The notes under the pieces were generated by a model that made no database searches, was not told the origin of the DNA, and saw only the letters and a program-made list of their open reading frames with translations. The position numbers were made by a program, and so were the translations under genes. A DNA stretch of 64,000 nt from an uncultured Opitutia bacterium (GTDB lineage: Bacteria > Verrucomicrobiota > Verrucomicrobiia > Opitutales > Opitutaceae): positions 1-64,000 of the forward strand of contig CAIONS010000023.1 in assembly GCA_903859715.1 (NCBI GenBank). Direction: 5' to 3'. Of this stretch, positions 57,166-64,000 are shown in pieces; positions within the stretch are counted from its first letter, which is position 1, and every line of letters begins with the position of its first letter.

Positions 57166-59625
57166 CTACACCTCGCTCACCCAGAGCCCGCAGCCCAGCG
57201 CGGGCACGAACAGCTGGGGCTCCACCGGCAGCGTCGCGCCGGGTGTCACCGTGGGGAAAAACCGCTCCTGGTCGGCCTGCTGGCGCCAGGTGGACGCGGT
57301 CACCTCGGCCGGAAGCGAGATCGTGACATCGCCAAACGTCGGATTGACCGCGAACAGCAGGCGCAGCGCGCCCTGGGCCCGATCCGCATTGTAGACGACA
57401 GCCAGGGCAGACGAACCGGGCGGGGAGAAAAACTGGAAGAAGCCCTCGCCCGGCCGCGTGTGCGGCCGCAGCAGCCGGCCGCGCTCGCTGCGGCGGAACG
57501 CGATCCAGCCCGCAAAATACGCATGCGTGCCGAGGTAGCGGTAGAGCCGGCGGTAATCGAGCGCGTTGAGGTCGCCGCGCTGGTAGGAGTTGTTCACGCC
57601 GTGCTTCGAGCGCAGGAAATCCTGCCCCTCCGCCAGCATCGGGATGCCGAGCGACATGAACAGCAGCGCCGCCATCAGGTGCGTGCGGGCCCGGTCGTTC
57701 GCCGTCGGGCCAAAGCCGTCGAAATTCGGGTTCTCCGTGATCGTGTCCAGCCACGTGCGGTCGTCGTGCGACTCGGTGTAGTTCACCGTCTGCGCCGGCC
57801 ATTTGGCGAAGTACCACGGCGAGCCTTTGAGAAAATATTCCATGCGGTCGGCTGCGCCGTTGCCCCGGACGTAACCGCGCACGAAATCGCGGTAACCGTC
57901 ATTCCATGAGGCCCAGCCGGTGTCGCGCAACGCACCCGCGATGTGGCCGCGGAAGCTCCACGGCTCGGCAATCAGGATGACACTGGGTTTCACGCGCTTC
58001 AGCGCCGCCTCGATGTCGCGAAGCACGGCCACGCCGAGCAGCTCGGCCAGGTCGAACCGGAAACCATCCACACCGTAGGCCTCGATCAGGTGGAGGCAGC
58101 TGTCGATGATCAGGCGCGTCGCCATCGCGGAGCGGGCGCGCAGGTCGTTGCCGCAGCCGCTCCAGTTGGCAAGCTGCCCGGCTGCGTCCTGCTCGAAATA
58201 GTAGAGCCGGTCGATGAAGAGCAGGTGCGCCGGCTCGCCCACGTGATTGTAGACCACGTCGAGCACCACCGCCATGCCCCGCCGGTGAAACGCCCGCACC
58301 AGTTCCTGCAATTCGCGCACGCCCGAGGCCTGCTCCGGCGCAAGCGTGTAGCTGCTCTCGGGGGCGAAGTAGTTGTTCGTCATGTAGCCCCAGTGATACT
58401 CCTCCGTCGTGCGGTTATCGAATTCCTGCACCGGCTGCAGCTCCACGCAGTTCACCCCGAGGTGTTGCAGGTAAAACTCCGGGCTCTCGACCCACTTGCG
58501 CAGGCCGCTGAAACCCAGCCGTTCCGCGGCCGTGGCATTCACCGGCGCGTTGGCCGACAGGTCGCGCACATGCACCTCGGCCATGATCAGGTCATGCCAG
58601 GACGGGGTCCGGAAATGCCGGTCGCCCTCCCCCACCCACGTGCGGTCGAGGACAATGCCCGGTCCCTCGCGGCCCATCGTGGCGAGCGCATAGGGATCCA
58701 GCACCCGCTGGGCCGGATCGAATCTGCCCGCGCCCTCCCGCACCCCGTCCAGGGTATACCAGTAAAACCAGCCGTGCAGATTCTGGTTGAGCGTGATTTC
58801 CCAGACCCCCGCATCGCCATCGGCGTCCACCCGGCGCGCCAGTTCAAACGACTGCGCCCCATCCGTCGCTCCAGCCGCCTGCGTGAAAAACAGCGTGACC
58901 GCCCGGGCGCGCGGCGCGAACAGCCGGAAGACCGTGGCGTCGTGATGCACGATGGCGCCGAGCGGCAGTTCCGTCTTCAGCTCGTAGAAGAAATGTCCCG
59001 GCACCAGGGGCACACCCGCCTGGCCATCCGTCGCTTCCGACCACGTGACGCTCCGGCTTTCGGCGAGATCCAGCGGCGCGCCGAGCGTAAACTGCCACAG
59101 CTGCCAGCCCGTGCGATGGGGATCGATGAGGCGGTTGAGATTCCCCCCTTCGTCTTTCACGACATTCGGCGCATCGCCGGCCGGCACGAGCCACTGGTGC
59201 TCGCCCGTCACGAATTTGAAGCGTTGCCCGGCCTTGACCAGGAACAGCGCCGGGTCGCCCGTCCACATCAGCACGCTCGCGCCGTCGAGTTCCGCCGGCT
59301 TCAGCCGCCACTCGTCGGCGCCGATCGCGGCCTGCCAGCCGTTGAAATCACCCGCGAGATAAACCGCATCGCGCACCGCATCCACGGCGGACCCGTGCTC
59401 GAGCGGCAGCACGAACGAAATTTCCCCGTGGGGATTCAGGAAATAGCCGTACCTGCTTCCCGCAATGAGCCCCGGCGCAGGCTTCAGTCCGGCTGGCACG
59501 GCACATTGGTCGCCGAGAGTGAAACGCGGCAGCGCATGATCCGTCCAGTCGCGGTCCAGCTCGACAATGCCCGTCGTGAGCGATTCGAGCCAGGCGCGGA
59601 CAATGCGGTGCGGGGAATCAGCCAT
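57166..59625 (-). CDS. GH13 pullulanase-like debranching enzyme
   Basis: An 819-aa glycoside hydrolase. An N-terminal E-set/CBM48-like region (about 80-190, with DAVYLAGDFNGWQAAIGAD) is followed by a second one (about 240-330), then the GH13 barrel with VVLDVVYNHVGEP, the nucleophile Asp in GVDGFRFDLAELLG, the acid/base Glu in SVILIAEPW, and NYTESHDDRTWLDT. The EYHWGYMTNNYFAPESSY motif replaces the YNWGYDP of classical pullulanases. Start at 59625. No signal peptide: cytoplasmic glycogen or maltodextrin debranching likely. Upstream of gap on the same strand. Confidence 0.9.
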   Translation of the reverse strand: MADSPHRIVRAWLESLTTGIVELDRDWTDHALPRFTLGDQCAVPAGLKPAPGLIAGSRYGYFLNPHGEISFVLPLEHGSAVDAVRDAVYLAGDFNGWQAAIGADEWRLKPAELDGASVLMWTGDPALFLVKAGQRFKFVTGEHQWLVPAGDAPNVVKDEGGNLNRLIDPHRTGWQLWQFTLGAPLDLAESRSVTWSEATDGQAGVPLVPGHFFYELKTELPLGAIVHHDATVFRLFAPRARAVTLFFTQAAGATDGAQSFELARRVDADGDAGVWEITLNQNLHGWFYWYTLDGVREGAGRFDPAQRVLDPYALATMGREGPGIVLDRTWVGEGDRHFRTPSWHDLIMAEVHVRDLSANAPVNATAAERLGFSGLRKWVESPEFYLQHLGVNCVELQPVQEFDNRTTEEYHWGYMTNNYFAPESSYTLAPEQASGVRELQELVRAFHRRGMAVVLDVVYNHVGEPAHLLFIDRLYYFEQDAAGQLANWSGCGNDLRARSAMATRLIIDSCLHLIEAYGVDGFRFDLAELLGVAVLRDIEAALKRVKPSVILIAEPWSFRGHIAGALRDTGWASWNDGYRDFVRGYVRGNGAADRMEYFLKGSPWYFAKWPAQTVNYTESHDDRTWLDTITENPNFDGFGPTANDRARTHLMAALLFMSLGIPMLAEGQDFLRSKHGVNNSYQRGDLNALDYRRLYRYLGTHAYFAGWIAFRRSERGRLLRPHTRPGEGFFQFFSPPGSSALAVVYNADRAQGALRLLFAVNPTFGDVTISLPAEVTASTWRQQADQERFFPTVTPGATLPVEPQLFVPALGCGLWVSEV

Positions 59626-59781
59626 GGGAGAAACCTCAGCATCCTCCGCGCCACAGGCCGGACAAGCCGGAAACTTCGCGCCGCCGTTTGACAACGGCGT
59701 TACAAGCCGCGCGGGAAATCACTTTGATGGCGACTCATCCCGGAATTCCCGCCATCCAAAGACCCTCAATCCGGAAACACC

Positions 59782-61116
59782 ATGAGCCTCCGTCCGCACC
59801 CGCTTCTCACCTTGAACCAAATCTTCCGACTGGGACTGCTGCTCCTGACCGTCGCACTGGGCGTGGTGCCTGCGACCCGCGCCGGCGAGCCGGACAGTGA
59901 GCTCAAGCTGGTCATCGTGCTGACGCGCCACGGCGTGCGCTCGCCGCTGCAGACCAACCAAGCCCTGGGGAAATACGCCGCCGAACCCTGGCCGGAATGG
60001 ACGGTGGCGCCGGGCATCCTGACGCCGCATGGCCGGGAGGCCATGGTCCTGTTCGGCGCGTACTATCGCGCGCGTTATGTTCAGGAGGGCCTGCTGACCG
60101 GCCGCACTGCGGACGATTTCCCGCAGGTTTTCTTCCGCGCCGACAACGACCAACGCACCCTTGAGACGACCCAGGCCCTGGCGGACGGATTGTTGCCCGG
60201 CACCAAGCCCGACGTGCATGCCTGGCCGGCCGACCGAGTCGATCCGTTGTTCCAACCTGTCAAAGCCGCGCCCGGCCTGCCCGACCGGAGCCTGGCCATC
60301 GCCTCGGTGCTGGGGCGGGTCGGCGGCGATCTAAATGCCATCCCGCAGGCGCACCACGCGGTCTTTGCGACTCTCGAACAGGTGCTGTGCGGGGAAACCG
60401 GCCTGGTGCCGCCCGGCAAAACCTCCCTGCTGGATGTGCCGGCGAAGCTTGAGCCCGGCCAGAAAGACCACGCCGTCGAATTGCAGGGACCGCTCCGTGT
60501 AGGAGAGCAGATTGTGGATGCCCTCGTGCTCGAGTACACCGAGGGCATGCCCATGAAGGATGTCGGCTGGGGCCGGCTGACGCCCGCGAAGCTCACAGAA
60601 GTCCTCAAGTTACACTCGCTCTACTTTGACCTGACGCAGGCCTCGCTTTATCCCGCTCAAGCTCAGGCCTCGAACCTCGCGTCGCACCTGCTCCAGACCC
60701 TCGAGCAGTCCGTTAGCGGCCAGCCGGTGACAGGCGCGCTCGGCACACCGGGGCAAAAGTTGATCATGGTCGTGGGCCATGATACCAACATCGCCAACCT
60801 CGGAGGACTGCTCGGCCTCACTTGGCTGCTCCCCGGCACGCAGGCCAACCCGGTGCTGCCCGGCGGCGCGCTCGTGCTGGAACTGCGCCGTCGTCACGAC
60901 GGTCAATTTGTGATCCGCACGTATTACATGAGCCAGAGCCTTGAACAGACCCGCACCCTCCAGCCGCTCACCTTGGAAAATCCGCCGGCCCTCGCCCCGA
61001 TCTTTGTCCCCGGCTGCAGCGAGGCCGGTCCCGGCTTCGACGCGCCGCTCGGCAAGTTCGAGGATCTGCTGCATCGCGTGATCGATCCCAGGTTCGTCGT
61101 GCCCGGCACGCCGTAG
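59782..61116 (+). CDS. histidine-type acid phosphatase
   Basis: A 444-aa member of the histidine acid phosphatase/phytase family with a signal peptide (GLLLLTVALGVVPATRA). Catalytic motif LTRHGVRSPLQTN holds the nucleophile His (near residue 50), and the proton-donor motif HD is in MVVGHDTNIANLG. Family members hydrolyse phytate, glucose-1-phosphate or other phosphomonoesters in the periplasm. It is divergent from the GH13 gene. Confidence 0.92.
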   Translation: MSLRPHPLLTLNQIFRLGLLLLTVALGVVPATRAGEPDSELKLVIVLTRHGVRSPLQTNQALGKYAAEPWPEWTVAPGILTPHGREAMVLFGAYYRARYVQEGLLTGRTADDFPQVFFRADNDQRTLETTQALADGLLPGTKPDVHAWPADRVDPLFQPVKAAPGLPDRSLAIASVLGRVGGDLNAIPQAHHAVFATLEQVLCGETGLVPPGKTSLLDVPAKLEPGQKDHAVELQGPLRVGEQIVDALVLEYTEGMPMKDVGWGRLTPAKLTEVLKLHSLYFDLTQASLYPAQAQASNLASHLLQTLEQSVSGQPVTGALGTPGQKLIMVVGHDTNIANLGGLLGLTWLLPGTQANPVLPGGALVLELRRRHDGQFVIRTYYMSQSLEQTRTLQPLTLENPPALAPIFVPGCSEAGPGFDAPLGKFEDLLHRVIDPRFVVPGTP

Positions 61117-61152
61117 GCCGTTCGCGGCACCCCATCAGCATCCCTATTTAAT

Positions 61153-61308
61153 CCGTCATCCTGAGCGAAGCCGAAGGATCTCTGTCATCTTTCCCCGCGA
61201 TTCCGAGTTTGATTTGGACACTCAGGCGTCGTCGCGGGAGTGGCAGATAGTAATCACGGGCCGAGGTAAATAATTACAGAGATCCTTCGGCTTCGCTCAG
61301 GATGACGG
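61153..61308. repeat. 33-bp perfect inverted repeat (TCATCCTGAGCGAAG family)
   Basis: Arms at 61153-61185 and 61276-61308 are exact reverse complements; the left arm begins CCGTCATCCTGAGCGAAGCC. The 90-base spacer (containing GCGTCGTCGCGGGAGTGGCA) shows no gene. It lies between the acid phosphatase and mnmA genes. It is related to the repeat at 40.05 kb. Confidence 0.92.
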
Positions 61309-61396
61309 CATTTTGAGGAAGGTACTCCGGCCAGCCGGGACCTGCGTCCCTCCGCTGGCGTTTGACAAAGCGCCACGCCCTCGCGTCGCTTGCGCC

Positions 61397-62536
61397 GTGT
61401 CCGCTACAGAAAAAATCCTCGTCGCCATGTCCGGCGGAGTCGACAGCTCCGTCGCCGCGCTGCTGCTCCAACGGCAGGGCCACGACCTCGTGGGCGCGTA
61501 CATGAAGAACTGGATCAACGAGGACAACATCATCGGCGACTGCCCATGGCAGCAGGACATCGTCGACGCCCGCGCGGTCTGCGAAAAACTCGGGATCGAG
61601 TTCCGCGTGGTCAACCTGATGGCGGAGTACCGCGAGCGCGTCGTCACCTACCTGCTCGACGGCTATGCGCGCGGACTCACGCCGAACCCGGACATCATGT
61701 GCAACCGGGAGATCAAGTTCGGCGTGTTCCGGGCCTACGCCGAGGCCGAGGGTTTTTCCGCGCTCGCGACCGGGCACTACGCGCGGCGGGTGGCAGATGG
61801 TAGGGCGCGACCGCTGGGCGCGCCGTCCGACGTCGATGGCGCGCCCAGCGGTCGCGTCCTGCCCCAATTCTCCCTGCTCGAGGGCCTCGATAAAAACAAG
61901 GACCAGTCCTATTTCCTCGCGCTGCTCTCGCAGGCCCAGCTCCGCTTCGCGCGCTTTCCGATTGGCGACCTGGCCAAGCCCGCGTTGCGCCGCCTCGCGC
62001 GCGAAGCCGGCCTGCCGACCGCCGACAAGAAGGACAGCCAGGGCATCTGTTTTATCGGCGAGGTGAAGATGCAGGATTTTCTCCGCACCTACGTGCCGGA
62101 TGCGCCGGGCCCGATCCGGCGCGCCCACGATGATCGCGAACTCGGCCGGCATCGCGGCCTGCACTTGTACACGCTCGGCCAGCGCCGCGGCATCGGTGTA
62201 CCGTCGAACACCGACCACGAGGCCTATGTCGTGGTCGGCAAACGCGCCGCCGACAACGCCCTGCTTGTCGCCTTCGACCATCCGGATGCGCCGGGACTTT
62301 TTCAAAGTGAGGTGCGCGTCCACTCGCTCAGCTGGACAGGTGCACCGCTCGCCGGCGCGCAAACGCTGGAAGGCCGGGTCCGCTACCGCGATCCGCGCGT
62401 CGCCCTGGAATTCATTCCCGAAGGCGGCGGCACCGCGCTGATCAAATTCCGCGAGCCCCAGCGCGGCCTCGCCTCAGGCCAGATCCTGGCCTTCTACGAC
62501 GGCGAGCGCCTCCTCGGCGGCGGGGTTTATCAGTAA
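61397..62536 (+). CDS. mnmA: tRNA-uridine 2-sulfurtransferase MnmA
   Basis: A 379-aa tRNA thiolase making s2U34 of Lys, Glu and Gln tRNAs. The PP-loop motif [17 protein letters not shown], the catalytic cysteine in [15 protein letters not shown], and [17 protein letters not shown] are present. I start at the GTG at 61397 ([11 protein letters not shown]), because upstream residues are not conserved. Residues about 135-155 ([20 protein letters not shown]) are an insert in a normally short loop, made by the palindromic repeat at 61.8 kb; the frame is preserved and all catalytic motifs remain. Confidence 0.94.
   Translation: MSATEKILVAMSGGVDSSVAALLLQRQGHDLVGAYMKNWINEDNIIGDCPWQQDIVDARAVCEKLGIEFRVVNLMAEYRERVVTYLLDGYARGLTPNPDIMCNREIKFGVFRAYAEAEGFSALATGHYARRVADGRARPLGAPSDVDGAPSGRVLPQFSLLEGLDKNKDQSYFLALLSQAQLRFARFPIGDLAKPALRRLAREAGLPTADKKDSQGICFIGEVKMQDFLRTYVPDAPGPIRRAHDDRELGRHRGLHLYTLGQRRGIGVPSNTDHEAYVVVGKRAADNALLVAFDHPDAPGLFQSEVRVHSLSWTGAPLAGAQTLEGRVRYRDPRVALEFIPEGGGTALIKFREPQRGLASGQILAFYDGERLLGGGVYQ
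61800..61862. repeat. palindromic repeat in frame inside mnmA
   Basis: AGGGCGCGACCGCTGGGCGC-GCC (61802-61824) and its inverted copy with one mismatch (61838-61860) surround 13 bases. It is the same family as the pgk-gap repeat (AGGGCGGGACCGCTGGGCCC). Translated, it yields the mnmA loop insert. Confidence 0.88.
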
Positions 62537-62860
62537 GCCCGTTTGCCAAAGGATAGTGCTGCGTACTCTAAGCCGGAGTCATGCAGTCAAGGGTGGAACG
62601 CGTTGCCCACAACGCGTTGGCTTGCCCGCCATAGGCTCGGCAAAGGCAGGTTGACCCAGTCCGTGACTAAACGCTGGCAGAGCCGATCAGCGCGTTGGAG
62701 ACAACACGCTCCACCTTTCAATCCCTCGCATATATTACGAGAAGTTGATCGGTTAACCGTCCCCGGAACAGATCTGCTCTCCGTTTCCTCCTGTAAATCC
62801 GGATCGATCACCCGCGCAAAACGCGTGACGCCACCCCGCCGCCTGCACCACGCTGCCGGT
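62537..62860. repeat. gene-free region with repeats between mnmA and the FUSC-like gene
   Basis: These 324 bases hold no plausible gene. GGGTGGAACGCGTTGCCCAC then AACGCGTTGGC (from about 62591) is partly mirrored by CAGCGCGTTGGAGACAACAC then GCTCCACCTTTC (from about 62687). An ACAGGAGG-family arm lies at 62777-62797 in reverse (CTCTCCGTTTCCTCCTGTAA). Confidence 0.65.
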
Positions 62861-64000
62861 ATGAAAGCCACGGGTCTCCTCGCCGGCGTCGGGCAATTCG
62901 CGGAACGCGAATCGCTGCTGCCAGACCTGCGGCGCGCACTGCGCACGACCGCGGCCTTCATGCCGCCGCTGATCCTCTCCCACTTCGGCCTGCTCGCCGG
63001 TCCCGTCGTCTTCGCCGCCATCGCCGCGCAGAACGTCGCGCTCATCGACCTGCGCGGCCCCTACCGCGTGCGGATCCAGCTCCTGCTCGCGAAAGCCGTG
63101 ATCCTGGCCGGCGCCACGTGGCTCGGCTGCACCGCCGCGGGCAGCCTCGCCGGCGCCGTGCTGGCCACCGCGCTCATCGCCCTTTCCATGGGCCTCTGGC
63201 GTCATCTCAGCACCGACTACGGTCCGTCCATGGCGACGGCCTCGGCTCTTCTTTTTCTTATCGCGCTCGCCGCCCCGCCGGCCGCAGCCGCTCCGGCCGT
63301 GCTTTCCGCCCTGGGCGGCGCGTTGTGGGGTGTCGCCGTGCAGGCGTCGCTCTGGCCTTTCCGGTCGCAACATCCTCTCCGCCAGGCCGCCGCGGAAAGC
63401 TGGATCGCCCTCGGCGATTTGTTCGCCGCCATGTCGCTGGAGGACGGGCGCGACAGTGCGACCCGTCACCGTGCCATCACGGATCAGGAAGCCAACGTGC
63501 GGACCACCATCGACCGGAACACCGCGCTCCTCGCCGCCAGCGGGCCGTCGTCCAAGCTGCAGCAGCGGCTCGACGCCCTCAATCTCACCGCCGCGCGCCT
63601 GTCCACCCGGGGCATCGTGTTCAACAGCGTGCTCGAGTCGTTGCAGCTGCAGCCGGACTTCCGGCGGCTGGCTCCCACCGTCCAGCCGGTGCTGACCTCC
63701 CTCACCAACACCTCCCGCACCGTCGCGCTGGCCATCGTGTCCCGCCAGCCGGCCCAGCTCGCCACGGCCGAGGTCCGGCTGCAGCGGCTTGCCAACCTCA
63801 TCCAGGTCCTGCAGGCGCGCATCACCGTGCACGCCGGCGGCTCAGCCGTGGCCAACGAACTGGTGGACCTGCTCCGGCAACTCGCGGAACCGTTGCCCGT
63901 CCTCCTGCAGCAAGTGCGCGCCACCATGGACCGTGCGGCGGAGCGCGGCGCCTTTTCGCTCGAGCTGTTCGATCTCGATGCGTGGTCGATGCGGCCCTTC
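62861..64000 (+). CDS. FUSC-family (YccS-like) membrane protein, 3' end outside window
   Basis: From the ATG at 62861 an open frame of 380 codons runs to the window end without a stop. Segments such as AFMPPLILSHFGLLAGPVVF, LAKAVILAGATWLGCTAAGS and GPSMATASALLFLIALAAPP form about six membrane helices, then a long cytoplasmic helical region begins (about 175 on, AESWIALGDLFAAMSLED). This is the layout of the FUSC/aromatic acid exporter (YccS/AaeB) family. Substrate unknown. The large open frame on the other strand here is a shadow. Confidence 0.8.
   Translation, partial: MKATGLLAGVGQFAERESLLPDLRRALRTTAAFMPPLILSHFGLLAGPVVFAAIAAQNVALIDLRGPYRVRIQLLLAKAVILAGATWLGCTAAGSLAGAVLATALIALSMGLWRHLSTDYGPSMATASALLFLIALAAPPAAAAPAVLSALGGALWGVAVQASLWPFRSQHPLRQAAAESWIALGDLFAAMSLEDGRDSATRHRAITDQEANVRTTIDRNTALLAASGPSSKLQQRLDALNLTAARLSTRGIVFNSVLESLQLQPDFRRLAPTVQPVLTSLTNTSRTVALAIVSRQPAQLATAEVRLQRLANLIQVLQARITVHAGGSAVANELVDLLRQLAEPLPVLLQQVRATMDRAAERGAFSLELFDLDAWSMRPF

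Noticed and set aside
62753-63832. 359-residue minus-strand open frame near the right end
   Set aside because: It is low-complexity Gly/Arg/Glu-rich and opposite the FUSC-like membrane protein, whose membrane helices are clear.

Overview
The window is GC-rich, densely coded bacterial DNA. Gene content and protein style (the nusA-infB-rbfA-nrnA-truB-ribF cluster, many glycoside hydrolases and Gfo/Idh/MocA and ThuA proteins, a DUF2851 protein, TonB-dependent receptors, many dispersed palindromic repeats) suggest a heterotrophic, polysaccharide-using member of the Verrucomicrobiota, probably Opitutaceae. That placement is inference from gene content; no rRNA or other decisive marker is present.

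Layout. 1-1000: accessory scrap (IS3-type transposase fragment, RelE/ParE-type toxin with its antitoxin) ending at the 3' end of tRNA-Val. 1100-7890 (minus): nusA, infB, rbfA, nrnA, truB, ribF, a translation and RNA-processing operon with 4-base start/stop overlaps in its distal half. Its leader holds a good promoter followed by a strong terminator hairpin. 8000-12190: a DUF2851 protein, a histidine kinase that has lost its ATPase domain, and the remnant of an integrative element (deleted tyrosine integrase, excisionase-like protein, truncated HTH protein) next to tRNA-Ser. 12.4-30.5 kb: housekeeping and envelope genes (YugP-type protease, oxidoreductase plus cupin, M3 peptidase, TonB receptor, ferredoxin, rhomboid, tail-specific protease, prmC/prfA, HAD phosphatase, lysozyme-like protein, GH63 glucosidase, ECF sigma factor with a putative anti-sigma factor). 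30.5-35.9 kb: an SNF2 helicase with repeat-derived inserts, tRNA-Phe, a secreted transglutaminase-like protein, and an odd junction where two headless gene fragments (GTP-type PEP carboxykinase and a TonB receptor) meet head to head. 36.0-38.2 kb: two secreted paralogues flanking a secreted beta-propeller protein. 38.2-50.9 kb: pilin, oxidoreductase/ThuA, mannose-1-phosphate guanylyltransferase, GH78 rhamnosidase, a redox group (OsmC, nitroreductase, old yellow enzyme) and MurJ. 51-64 kb: FmdB-type zinc ribbon, prenyl synthase, glycolytic gap-pgk-tpiA, GH13 pullulanase-like enzyme, acid phosphatase, mnmA and the start of a FUSC-type membrane protein that leaves the window.

The most distinctive property is the number of imperfect palindromic repeats, in at least five families, mostly between genes. 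Several appear to lie in frame inside genes: one inside mnmA (a 23-bp inverted pair of the family also found between pgk and gap), two inside the SNF2 helicase gene, and possibly one inside the prenyl synthase gene. Other points of interest are the possible attenuator before nusA, the secreted paralogue/propeller trio, and the head-to-head scar at about 35.0 kb. No CRISPR array, rRNA operon, prophage or known defence island was seen.
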